The notes beneath the pieces were generated by a model. The model saw nothing but the letters and a program-made list of their open reading frames with translations. It searched no databases and was not told the origin of the DNA. A stretch of 32,309 nt of DNA from a virus. Below are positions 6,705-12,116 of this stretch, one piece after another. Position numbers and translations under genes: made by a program. The first letter of the stretch is position 1; each line of letters begins with the position of its first letter. The stretch spans positions 1-32,309 of IMG/VR virus record IMGVR_UViG_3300020183_000288; one strand, 5' to 3'.

Positions 6705-7267
6705 AGCTTGAAGAACAAATGACCGCCGACAACCGCCACAGGAGTTTTCCCCTTCGACCAATACGGCGAGACAGACTTGGTATGGTAGTGATTGGCCAGC
6801 CCAACCGTGGCGACGGCAGCGGGCTTGCTCGCCAGATCAAGTGCCGATTTCCAAGCCGTGCTTGTTTTTGCGCGAGCTACGAGCTGCTCCGGCGTTGTTT
6901 GATTTAGGCAACTAAACTGCTTTTTTGCCGTTACAACTTGCCACTCGGTCTGCCTTCTCTCCACGGCGCGAACCTGTACTACCTCACGCACAGCTCGCAT
7001 TCCCGCAACACCATCGCCAGCGGCCTCGGCCACCAGCACGGCGGCGACTAGCTCTTGACTCGTCGGCTGCGCGGCGTGCGCGTTGCACGCGACAGCGACA
7101 ATGCCAGCGGCGACCTTCAATGCCCGTCGCACCGTCAAGGCCTCCTCTAAGATTCGCGTTCGGGTTTTGCCAAGCCGATCTGATTCCTTGGCCAGCCAAT
7201 CGGCTAGGTCAGGCGGCAGCTTGAATGAGCAGAGACGTTTTAGTTTGCGGTGCTTGTTTAATTTCAC
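6701..7267 (-). CDS. Ribbon-helix-helix domain fused to SleB-like cell-wall hydrolase
   Basis: The 188-residue frame has two parts. Residues about 8-43 (RLCSFKLPPDLADWLAKES, then a helix to EEAL) look like a ribbon-helix-helix DNA-binding domain. A hydrophobic stretch (LKVAAGIVAVACNAHA, about 48-63) like a signal peptide follows, and then a SleB/hydrolase_2 domain: VLVAEAAGDGVAGMRAV with the catalytic Glu, VVTAKKQFSC, and ANHYHTKSVSPYW. SleB enzymes are lytic transglycosylases, so this may be the endolysin. GAGGAGG just before an internal TTG/GTG (about 7139-7133) could start a separate exported hydrolase. GTG 7267 is chosen because an earlier TTG at 7303 would run through the operator. Confidence 0.75.
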   Translation of the reverse strand: MKLNKHRKLKRLCSFKLPPDLADWLAKESDRLGKTRTRILEEALTVRRALKVAAGIVAVACNAHAAQPTSQELVAAVLVAEAAGDGVAGMRAVREVVQVRAVERRQTEWQVVTAKKQFSCLNQTTPEQLVARAKTSTAWKSALDLASKPAAVATVGLANHYHTKSVSPYWSKGKTPVAVVGGHLFFKL

Positions 7268-7276
7268 GCGCAAAGG

Positions 7277-7330
7277 GTTACGTGTATTTACACGTAACGT
7301 CAACTATTTACTTGCAAAGCGTATATACGC
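7277..7330. promoter_or_regulatory. Two palindromic operators in the divergent region
   Basis: The gap between the divergent genes at 7267 (minus) and 7347 (plus) has a perfect inverted repeat at 7277-7298: arm GTTACGTGTA, spacer TT, arm TACACGTAAC. A second perfect palindrome, GCGTATATACGC, lies at 7319-7330. Both contain CGT..TA..ACG half-sites. They are well placed to control the early operon and the plus-strand regulator, and ribbon-helix-helix proteins typically bind such sites. TTGACG on the minus strand at 7298-7303 could be a -35 element. Confidence 0.6.
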
Positions 7331-7346
7331 AGGGCAATTTTAAGCT

Positions 7347-7706
7347 ATGAAAACAGGCGTTTTGTGCAAAAAGAAAATTACGCGAACCTTCCGCTTGTCA
7401 GATGGTGTTCTGGCCTGCTTGCAAGCCGTGTCGCGCCGTTCGGGGATCACTATGACGGCTTTGATTGAAAGGCTGGTGGAAAAGCATTTGCCAGCCGAAG
7501 CCGTCATTATGGCGCAAGAGCGACTGCAAAACCTGAGCGAGCCTAATTTAGCCGCGCAACCTTCCAGTCCACCCGCAACCGACGCGCAGAACGTCGCGCA
7601 GGCCGCGCTTGCAGGGCTTGCGACGAGACGCGAAGCTGCCTCACCCATCGCTCCAACTTTGCCGCCAGCGCGAGCCGGTCAAAAGGCGAAAGCCGTCCGG
7701 CGATGA
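7347..7706 (+). CDS. Ribbon-helix-helix regulator, candidate lysogeny switch
   Basis: The 119-residue protein has a ribbon-helix-helix pattern near its start: KKITRTFRLSDGVLACLQAV, then SRRSGITMTALIERLVEKHL. The second half is rich in Ala, Pro and Gln and looks disordered. It diverges from the early operon, reads toward the integrase, and faces two palindromes. No CI-like repressor is visible in the window, so this is the best candidate for maintaining lysogeny. The DNA for its C-terminal half also encodes the end of a possible minus-strand gene (7543-7755). Confidence 0.65.
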   Translation: MKTGVLCKKKITRTFRLSDGVLACLQAVSRRSGITMTALIERLVEKHLPAEAVIMAQERLQNLSEPNLAAQPSSPPATDAQNVAQAALAGLATRREAASPIAPTLPPARAGQKAKAVRR

Positions 7707-7755
7707 CTTCAAGTTCTGGCTCTAGCAATACACGTTTGCGAGGTTGTTTGTTCAT
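7543..7755 (-). CDS. Possible small basic protein antisense to the regulator tail
   Basis: A 70-residue frame starts at ATG 7755 (MNKQPRKRVLLEPELEVIAG) and continues with RLSPFDRLALAAKLERWVRQL, which reads like a genuine amphipathic helix-rich protein rather than a shadow. Its last 55 codons overlap the plus-strand regulator on the other strand, where both products look disordered. It lies between the regulator and attP and runs convergently with the regulator. It could be a real convergent overlapping gene, or a chance frame. Confidence 0.4.
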   Translation of the reverse strand: MNKQPRKRVLLEPELEVIAGRLSPFDRLALAAKLERWVRQLRVSSQALQARPARRSARRLRVDWKVARLN

Positions 7756-7809
7756 CGTCAAATCGTGCTGCAATAGCTCGGACAAGTGCTGTCCCATTAC
7801 CTAGAATTG

Positions 7810-7831
7810 ACTGCCAACAAAACTGCCAACA
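7810..7831 (+). promoter_or_regulatory. Left pair of integrase arm-type repeats
   Basis: ACTGCCAACA occurs at 7810-7819 and 7822-7831 in the same direction, 12 bases apart. The same pair is found on the other side of the attP core (8053-8062 and 8064-8073). Paired direct repeats flanking the core are typical arm sites for tyrosine integrases. Confidence 0.65.
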
Positions 7832-7875
7832 CGGTATCCGACTTTTGAAAAACCTAGGAAAAACAGCACTTTTGC

Positions 7876-7925
7876 TTACCTTGACACGGTAGGGGTCGCA
7901 GGTTCGAACCCTGCACCGCGCACCA
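7876..7925 (+). other. attP core: 3' part of tRNA-Val(GAC)
   Basis: These 50 bases match the 3' part of a tRNA. The anticodon stem TTACC/GGTAG holds the loop TTGACAC (anticodon GAC, valine). The T-arm GCAGGTTCGAACCCTGC follows, then the acceptor strand ACCGCGC, discriminator A and CCA. No D-arm or 5' acceptor strand precedes it, so it is not a tRNA gene. Phages that integrate into tRNA genes carry such a piece to restore the gene. The core lies upstream of the integrase, and only one copy is present, as expected for an excised genome. Confidence 0.85.
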
Positions 7926-7960
7926 CCCTTTTCTTCTAATGAATCCCCCAAAATGCTTGG

Positions 7961-7981
7961 TTTTTGACGTGTTTTTGACGT
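7961..7981 (+). repeat. Direct repeat pair TTTTTGACGT in attP arm
   Basis: TTTTTGACGT occurs at 7961-7970 and 7972-7981, 11 bases apart (about one helical turn), between the core and the right arm repeats. It may bind an accessory factor such as an excisionase, or a second integrase site class. The remaining bases of 7756-8084 show no gene. Confidence 0.4.
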
Positions 7982-8052
7982 TTTCTTCGAGCGATCTGTT
8001 TTGCCCAAAACCCCACCTTGACCCATGGCAACCCTTGGAATTTAGGAAAAAA

Positions 8053-8073
8053 ACTGCCAACAAACTGCCAACA
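8053..8073 (+). promoter_or_regulatory. Right pair of integrase arm-type repeats
   Basis: ACTGCCAACA occurs at 8053-8062 and 8064-8073, 11 bases apart, just 11 bases before the integrase start. Integrase binding here could also control its own transcription or translation. It matches the left pair at 7810-7831. Confidence 0.65.
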
Positions 8074-8084
8074 GGCTTGCCCAA

Positions 8085-9203
8085 ATGACCACTCGGAAAG
8101 TAATGATTCGCGGCGAGGTTCGCTGGATGGTTCAGTTTTGCCACGGCAAAATTCGTCGTCGTTTCTTTTTCCGGTCAAAAGCCTTGGCGGATCTTAAACT
8201 TGGTCAACTTAGGCAAGACCGCGAAGCGTTTGGTCGGGGTTGGGTTGACTTGGAATCCAGCGAGCGGGTGATGCTGTGCGAGATTTTGACTGAGGCCAAG
8301 GCCAAGGGCGTGTCCCTGCGCGACGTATGGGCAGCTTACAAGGCTGGCAAGGTTGCAGGTGTCACCGGCAGCGTCAGCGTGACAACGGCCCTGCAGCAAC
8401 TTATCGCCGCCAAACGCGCTCGCAATTTGCGGGAAAACTACGTGGCGCACCTAGAGCGTACCGTCCGCCAGTTTGCGGTTGGCAAAATGGAAATGCGCGT
8501 TGACCAGTTCACCGTTGACGACCTGAGAGCATACGTCAGCGGAGTGGCAACTCCTGGCGGTCAAGCCACTAGGCGAGGTCGGTTGCTGGCCTTCTTTGGG
8601 TTTTGCCAAAGCCGCGATTGGCTGGTGGTCAATCCAATGCTAAAAATTGAGCGGCCCAAGATTGACCGCGAGCGGCCTGAGTTTTTGCCGGTTGAAACTT
8701 GCCGCAGGCTGTTAGATTGCTTTTGTCCTCGCTCGCTAGGTTGGCTGGCTCTGGCTTTGTTTGCTGGCATTCGCCCTCAGGAGGCCGCGCAAATAAACTG
8801 GCAACAAATCGACCTTGAAGGCGGAACGGTCAACCTAGACGCAGCCACACATAAGACCCGCAAGCCGCACACGGTCACGTTGACGCCGAGCGCAAAGGCG
8901 TGGCTCGGTCACGCAAGGAAACTAGGAGCAGAATTGCCAGTGGCAAAAACCTCTTTGCGCCGGGACATGAGGCAAGCCCGCGATGCTATGCAGTGGCGCA
9001 GTTGGTCGAAAGACGTGTTGCGGCACACGTTTTGCACTTATGGAGTAGCAAAGTTCGGGCAGGCTTGGACGGCAAGGGAGGCGGATCACAGCGAATCGGT
9101 CTTGCGTCGGCACTATGCCAACCAAGCCAGAGCCAGCGATGCCGAGGCGTTTTTTAGACTGCTGCCGCCACTAGCAAAAACGTCCCCCGATTTAACGCGA
9201 TAA
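8085..9203 (+). CDS. int: Tyrosine recombinase, phage integrase
   Basis: The 372-residue protein has a DNA-binding arm/core region (about 90-190) and a C-terminal catalytic domain. Visible catalytic residues are R230 in LFAGIRPQEA, K257 in ATHKTRK, R313 and H314 in VLRHTFCTY, H335 in ADHSES and the nucleophile Y344 in RRHYANQ. The usual first His of the HxLR box is Asp (D310), a variation seen in some integrases. It integrates and excises the genome at the tRNA-Val site lying 160 bases upstream. There is no Shine-Dalgarno site before ATG 8085. It ends 19 bases from the convergent late gene at 9222; no terminator hairpin is evident. Confidence 0.95.
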   Translation: MTTRKVMIRGEVRWMVQFCHGKIRRRFFFRSKALADLKLGQLRQDREAFGRGWVDLESSERVMLCEILTEAKAKGVSLRDVWAAYKAGKVAGVTGSVSVTTALQQLIAAKRARNLRENYVAHLERTVRQFAVGKMEMRVDQFTVDDLRAYVSGVATPGGQATRRGRLLAFFGFCQSRDWLVVNPMLKIERPKIDRERPEFLPVETCRRLLDCFCPRSLGWLALALFAGIRPQEAAQINWQQIDLEGGTVNLDAATHKTRKPHTVTLTPSAKAWLGHARKLGAELPVAKTSLRRDMRQARDAMQWRSWSKDVLRHTFCTYGVAKFGQAWTAREADHSESVLRRHYANQARASDAEAFFRLLPPLAKTSPDLTR

Positions 9204-9221
9204 AAGGTGGGAAGAATTGCG

Positions 9222-9410
9222 CTAGTGCGTCGCCTCAAAGGTTGCGTTGTGCTGGGCTGCCAGCAAGCGAATCGAGGTTGCCACATCGCGCAAAAAGGCG
9301 TCTCGCGCTTGGCCGTTACGTTTCCATTCGACGGTCATAAACTCAGTCATTCGCTCAGTTTCGCCGCGCTCCGCATCGGCCCAGCCAGTCAGTTGAATGG
9401 TAATTTTCAT
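9222..9410 (-). CDS. Hypothetical 62-residue protein
   Basis: The frame begins MKITIQLTGWADAERGETER with ATG 9410 and contains a probable beta strand, then a helix (DAFLRDVATSIRLLAAQHNA). It lies between the late cluster and the convergent integrase. Coding-like composition and the lack of any other gene here support it. No family is recognised, and it has no visible ribosome-binding site. Confidence 0.5.
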   Translation of the reverse strand: MKITIQLTGWADAERGETERMTEFMTVEWKRNGQARDAFLRDVATSIRLLAAQHNATFEATH

Positions 9411-9475
9411 TTGAAAAAGGGAGATGAAGTTGCCGCAAGAAAAGCGTCGCGCAACTTAAATTTGCCGCTGAGAAA

Positions 9476-9718
9476 CTATTGCTTGACCTCCGCAAAATAG
9501 GCCACCTGCCGGACGCTTACCGAATTAGCACGGCGAATTTTCTGCATTTTCATTATGCCAAATTTAACTGCCCGCTTGCACATCACAAAGGCGGTGTTGC
9601 GTGATCTGTGCCACACCTTTGCCCATTCTTCGGCGTTCTTAAAACCGGCTGGCACTGGCTCCTCTAGCTTTTGCAAGCTCGCGTGCTGGATTCGCTCTAA
9701 GAGTTCGTTCGCTTTCAT
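9476..9718 (-). CDS. Small HTH-like DNA-binding protein
   Basis: The 80-residue protein starts at ATG 9718, overlapping the metallophosphoesterase stop as ATGA. The pattern VPAGFKNAEEWAKVWHRSRN, followed by TAFVMCKRAVKFGIMKMQKIRR and VRQVAYF, resembles small winged-helix phage proteins in which a helix-turn-helix (EEWAKVWHRSRNTAFVMCKRA) precedes a short wing. It is likely a regulator made at the end of the late transcript; target unknown. An ATG at 9733 is an alternative start. Confidence 0.6.
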   Translation of the reverse strand: MKANELLERIQHASLQKLEEPVPAGFKNAEEWAKVWHRSRNTAFVMCKRAVKFGIMKMQKIRRANSVSVRQVAYFAEVKQ

Positions 9719-10455
9719 AGCGGCAAAATCCATTCGGCTTGATTGGCTGGCTGTTCATGCAACCAAAGCACGCTTTGACCGCAGGTCTTGCTCTCGTGGT
9801 AAAAGCCCCACACGAAGCCCTGACTCCACGCCAAGGTTGACCGTCTAGTCTTGGCGTACTCAAGTGCGCCTTTTTTAGTTAGCGTGCCGACACAGTACCC
9901 GGTTGGGCAATCGACACGACGCCCTTTCATTGCTCCGACCTTGTGCGTGTGCGCGAAGATCACGTTGCCATACATCTCGGCCATGTCTCGCGGGCTGTTC
10001 TCGTTGTAGATCGTCCCGTGGGTAAGTGTAACATTGCCGATTTGCCGCTGTTGAAAAACGCCATCATACGGCACAAGCTCGGCTCGCAGCTTGTGGCACG
10101 TTGACGCGATCTGCTTCACAATGTCGTAAGCGGCGTGGGCAATGATGGCGTTGGGCGAATGCTGCAATCGCCAGAGTCGATCCTCGTGGTTGCCGCAAAA
10201 AACCAGCGTCGGCTTTAGCTTTTCAAGAAAGTCCAACCCGCCGTCCACGTCAGGCTGCGGTGCTTCGGCTTGCGCTTGCAAACTGGCCGACGCCATAAAG
10301 CAGGAGAGGTCGGTAAAATCGCCCAGATGAACGCACGCATCCGGTTTGTATGCTTCACGAAATTTCAGCACCGCAGCGATGGCTTTAGGATCGGCATAGA
10401 GGCCATGCGAACAGCCAACGGCCAGCAGCTTCTTCCATTTTTTGCCCACGTTCAT
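9715..10455 (-). CDS. Calcineurin-like metallophosphoesterase
   Basis: The 246-residue protein has the metal-site motifs of this superfamily: GCSHG near residue 14 (usually D-x-H-G, here Ser replaces the Asp), HLGDFTDLS (GDxxD, about 43-51), FCGNHEDRLW (GNHE/D), a later LTHG, and FAHTHKVG (GHTH-like). It should hydrolyse a phosphoester, possibly on nucleotides or nucleic acid. ATG 10455 overlaps the stop of the nested lipoprotein gene as ATGA. The missing first Asp may change metal binding. Its place next to lysis genes is not explained. Confidence 0.85.
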   Translation of the reverse strand: MNVGKKWKKLLAVGCSHGLYADPKAIAAVLKFREAYKPDACVHLGDFTDLSCFMASASLQAQAEAPQPDVDGGLDFLEKLKPTLVFCGNHEDRLWRLQHSPNAIIAHAAYDIVKQIASTCHKLRAELVPYDGVFQQRQIGNVTLTHGTIYNENSPRDMAEMYGNVIFAHTHKVGAMKGRRVDCPTGYCVGTLTKKGALEYAKTRRSTLAWSQGFVWGFYHESKTCGQSVLWLHEQPANQAEWILPL

Positions 10456-10562
10456 CGCGCAACGGGTGGAACCGGCAGCTTTAGATGGTCGGTGGATTTA
10501 CAGCCAGCACTCGCGCAGAGATACGCCGCGAGCAAGAGCGTCGCCCACATTGCAAGTTTCAT
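10452..10562 (-). CDS. Nested 36-residue lipoprotein, Rz1-like o-spanin candidate
   Basis: A short frame starts at ATG 10562 inside the end of the 167-residue gene, in a different frame, and its stop overlaps the metallophosphoesterase start as ATGA. The N-terminus is hydrophobic (WATLLLAAYL) and is followed by ASAGC, a lipobox with Cys at residue 21. The mature part is only about 16 residues and contains KLPVPPVAR. Tiny Pro-containing lipoproteins nested in another gene are typical of the Rz/Rz1 spanin arrangement. The tight coupling on both sides supports it. The inner-membrane partner would be a gene with one membrane segment, such as 10998-11279. Confidence 0.65.
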   Translation of the reverse strand: MKLAMWATLLLAAYLCASAGCKSTDHLKLPVPPVAR

Positions 10563-11001
10563 AGTTGGAATAGTTCAGTTGTGATTCGACAAAGACATAA
10601 CGGTGCGGTTGTCCATTTTTCGTGACCGCAAGAATCGCGTTACGATGTGCGCCATCGCGCACGCCGCAGAGCGAGACGCCGTTGGGAATCAGCACGGACG
10701 ATTCCAACGCAGCGGCTCCCACGTCCTCGTCGCCGTACAGTCGCCGGGTGGACAGAATAAGCTCGGCCACGAATCGCTTGTTGATCTCCTCGCAGTTCCG
10801 GCGCAGCGAGTTGTTGGTCAAGGGCTGCTCTGGCAAAGTGTTCAAGGTGCGTTTTACGTCGCCCCAATACGGCCAGAACTCATCGCGCAACCACGCTTCG
10901 TCGTAAACGTGAACCACGGGCGCAGTCGCCAAGTCTTGCAACCGGCAATCCGGCGCGATGATGGCCAGTCCAAGCTGGAATTCTAGCCACGTGATTTTCA
11001 C
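10498..11001 (-). CDS. Possible papain-like/transglutaminase-like hydrolase, lysis region
   Basis: The 167-residue protein starts at GTG 11001, overlapping the previous stop as GTGA. It has PVVHVYDEAWLRDEFWPYWG near residues 28-47, then RRNCEEINKRF, and later GVRDGAHRNAILAV and VFVESQLNY. The order Cys with acidic neighbours, then His-x-x-N, then E-x-Q resembles the C-H-Q/E layout of papain/transglutaminase-like phage hydrolases. This is inference from motif order only. Its position between the membrane genes and the nested lipoprotein would suit a cell-wall or host-protein hydrolase. It could equally be an uncharacterised virion or host-interaction protein. Confidence 0.5.
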   Translation of the reverse strand: MKITWLEFQLGLAIIAPDCRLQDLATAPVVHVYDEAWLRDEFWPYWGDVKRTLNTLPEQPLTNNSLRRNCEEINKRFVAELILSTRRLYGDEDVGAAALESSVLIPNGVSLCGVRDGAHRNAILAVTKNGQPHRYVFVESQLNYSNYETCNVGDALARGVSLRECWL

Positions 11002-11279
11002 AGTGATCGCCTTTCATCCTCGCAGCGAGTCAAGGCAACGTCGCAACGCGCAAAGGCTTCGGTGTTGCGGGCTAAAGCCTTGTCGAGCTTTTCGGAACAC
11101 TCCTTAAAATTCACGTCGTGCGCGGCGGCAATCTCCTTCAGTGCTGCCAAGCGTTGTGCGCTTTCCTCGAAATACTCGCGGCGTTGCAAACGTATTTCGC
11201 GCAGGAAATAAACCGTGGTGACTATGACCGCTGCCGCCGCGACGTTGCTGCTCAAAAGTTGCTCAATAATCTTTTCCAT
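10998..11279 (-). CDS. Small membrane protein with coiled coil, i-spanin or holin candidate
   Basis: The 93-residue protein begins MEKIIEQLLSSN, has one hydrophobic segment (VAAAAVIVTTVYFL, about 13-26), and then a long charged helix with coiled-coil character (QRREYFEESAQRLAALKEI onward) ending DEERRSL-like. This topology matches inner-membrane spanins of the Rz type and also some holin-associated proteins. ATG 11279 lies just past the lipoprotein gene stop. An earlier start at 11330 would run through that gene and is rejected. Confidence 0.6.
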   Translation of the reverse strand: MEKIIEQLLSSNVAAAAVIVTTVYFLREIRLQRREYFEESAQRLAALKEIAAAHDVNFKECSEKLDKALARNTEAFARCDVALTRCEDERRSL

Positions 11280-11280
11280 A

Positions 11281-11886
11281 TCAGGGTCGCCAATGTTCCG
11301 CCGTTCGTGCCGTCGCCAATCGCAACGCAAAAGCCTCCTCCTGAGTCACGTTCCATTCGGCGGTCTGCTTGGCGGCTTCGCGCACTCGGCTCACCGTGAC
11401 CCAAATTTCGCGGGCTAGATCAATCACAACTGGAACCACGGCCACCCATGAGCCGGTGGACTGCGTTTGGCTCGCGTTAGCCTCGGCCACCAGAGCGTCA
11501 ACGGCTGAAGCCTTGCCAGATCCTGCGGTTGAGGCGGGATTCCACACGCGAATCTCGGCCACTAATGTCTCGGCCACGGCCAGAGCGGTCATCAGGCTGG
11601 CGCGATTCTCTGCCGTGCGGTTCACCTTGAACGCGAGGCGCAGGCGGTTGGCAGTTTCAAACGCTGCCAGGGCTTTAGCTCGCATCTGTGACGCAACGTG
11701 GCGCACTTCTTTAGGCAAATCAGCGCGGCGGCGAAGTTCAACCGATAAGAACGAATCAACCGAGGCCAAGCCGACGGACAGGATTTGCTCGGCACGAATT
11801 ACGGCGGACGTTTCGCCCGGTTGCGTGTGTAGGCATCCGCACAACGCGAGGACGCTGGCCAGCAAAGTAAGCAAGAGACGGCTCAT
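11281..11886 (-). CDS. Predicted lipoprotein of the lysis region
   Basis: The 201-residue protein has a signal peptide (MSRLLLTLLASVLA) and a lipobox LCGC around residues 15-18, so it is likely lipidated and exported. The rest is mostly Ala-rich helix with a more hydrophobic patch near WVAVVPVVIDLAREIWV (about 146-162). It is coupled to both neighbours (ATGA at its start). It may be an outer-membrane partner in lysis or a superinfection-exclusion lipoprotein; the sequence does not decide. Confidence 0.6.
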   Translation of the reverse strand: MSRLLLTLLASVLALCGCLHTQPGETSAVIRAEQILSVGLASVDSFLSVELRRRADLPKEVRHVASQMRAKALAAFETANRLRLAFKVNRTAENRASLMTALAVAETLVAEIRVWNPASTAGSGKASAVDALVAEANASQTQSTGSWVAVVPVVIDLAREIWVTVSRVREAAKQTAEWNVTQEEAFALRLATARTAEHWRP

Positions 11887-12116
11887 GATGGTGGTTGGCT
11901 TAAAGGTTGCGAGCGATTGGAAATTGATTGGTCAATGTAAGCCCGAACTGCGGTCATGCCTGCAATCGCGCTGGCAATGCCGGTTCTTGCCCATTGCATC
12001 GTTGACCAATCGCTGAGTTGGGTAACGTTTTCGGTCTGCGCCAAAAAAGCCGTGCCAGTAGCGATCCAGAAGTAGCACTGGGCGCGGAGGTCAAGAATGA
12101 GGGCGAAGCGGGTCAT
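11883..12116 (-). CDS. Small late membrane-associated protein, holin candidate
   Basis: The 77-residue protein has two moderately hydrophobic stretches, YFWIATGTAFLA (about 15-26) and GIASAIAGMTAVRAYI (about 46-61), separated by a polar loop with SDWSTMQWART, and a polar tail. Two segments in a short late protein beside lipoprotein genes suit a class II holin. The segments are short and polar, so the call is tentative. It is coupled by ATGA overlaps to the secreted repeat gene and to the lipoprotein. Confidence 0.5.
   Translation of the reverse strand: MTRFALILDLRAQCYFWIATGTAFLAQTENVTQLSDWSTMQWARTGIASAIAGMTAVRAYIDQSISNRSQPLSQPPS

Noticed and set aside
7876-7925. A working tRNA-Val gene
   Set aside because: Only the anticodon arm, T-arm and acceptor 3' strand are present; no D-arm or 5' half is found upstream.
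7709-8026. Minus-strand frame containing CRVRTCDPYRV
   Set aside because: This peptide is the well-known false translation of the antisense strand of a tRNA 3' end; the real feature is attP.
9204-9221. Terminator between the convergent integrase and late genes
   Set aside because: Only 18 bases with no hairpin or T-run.
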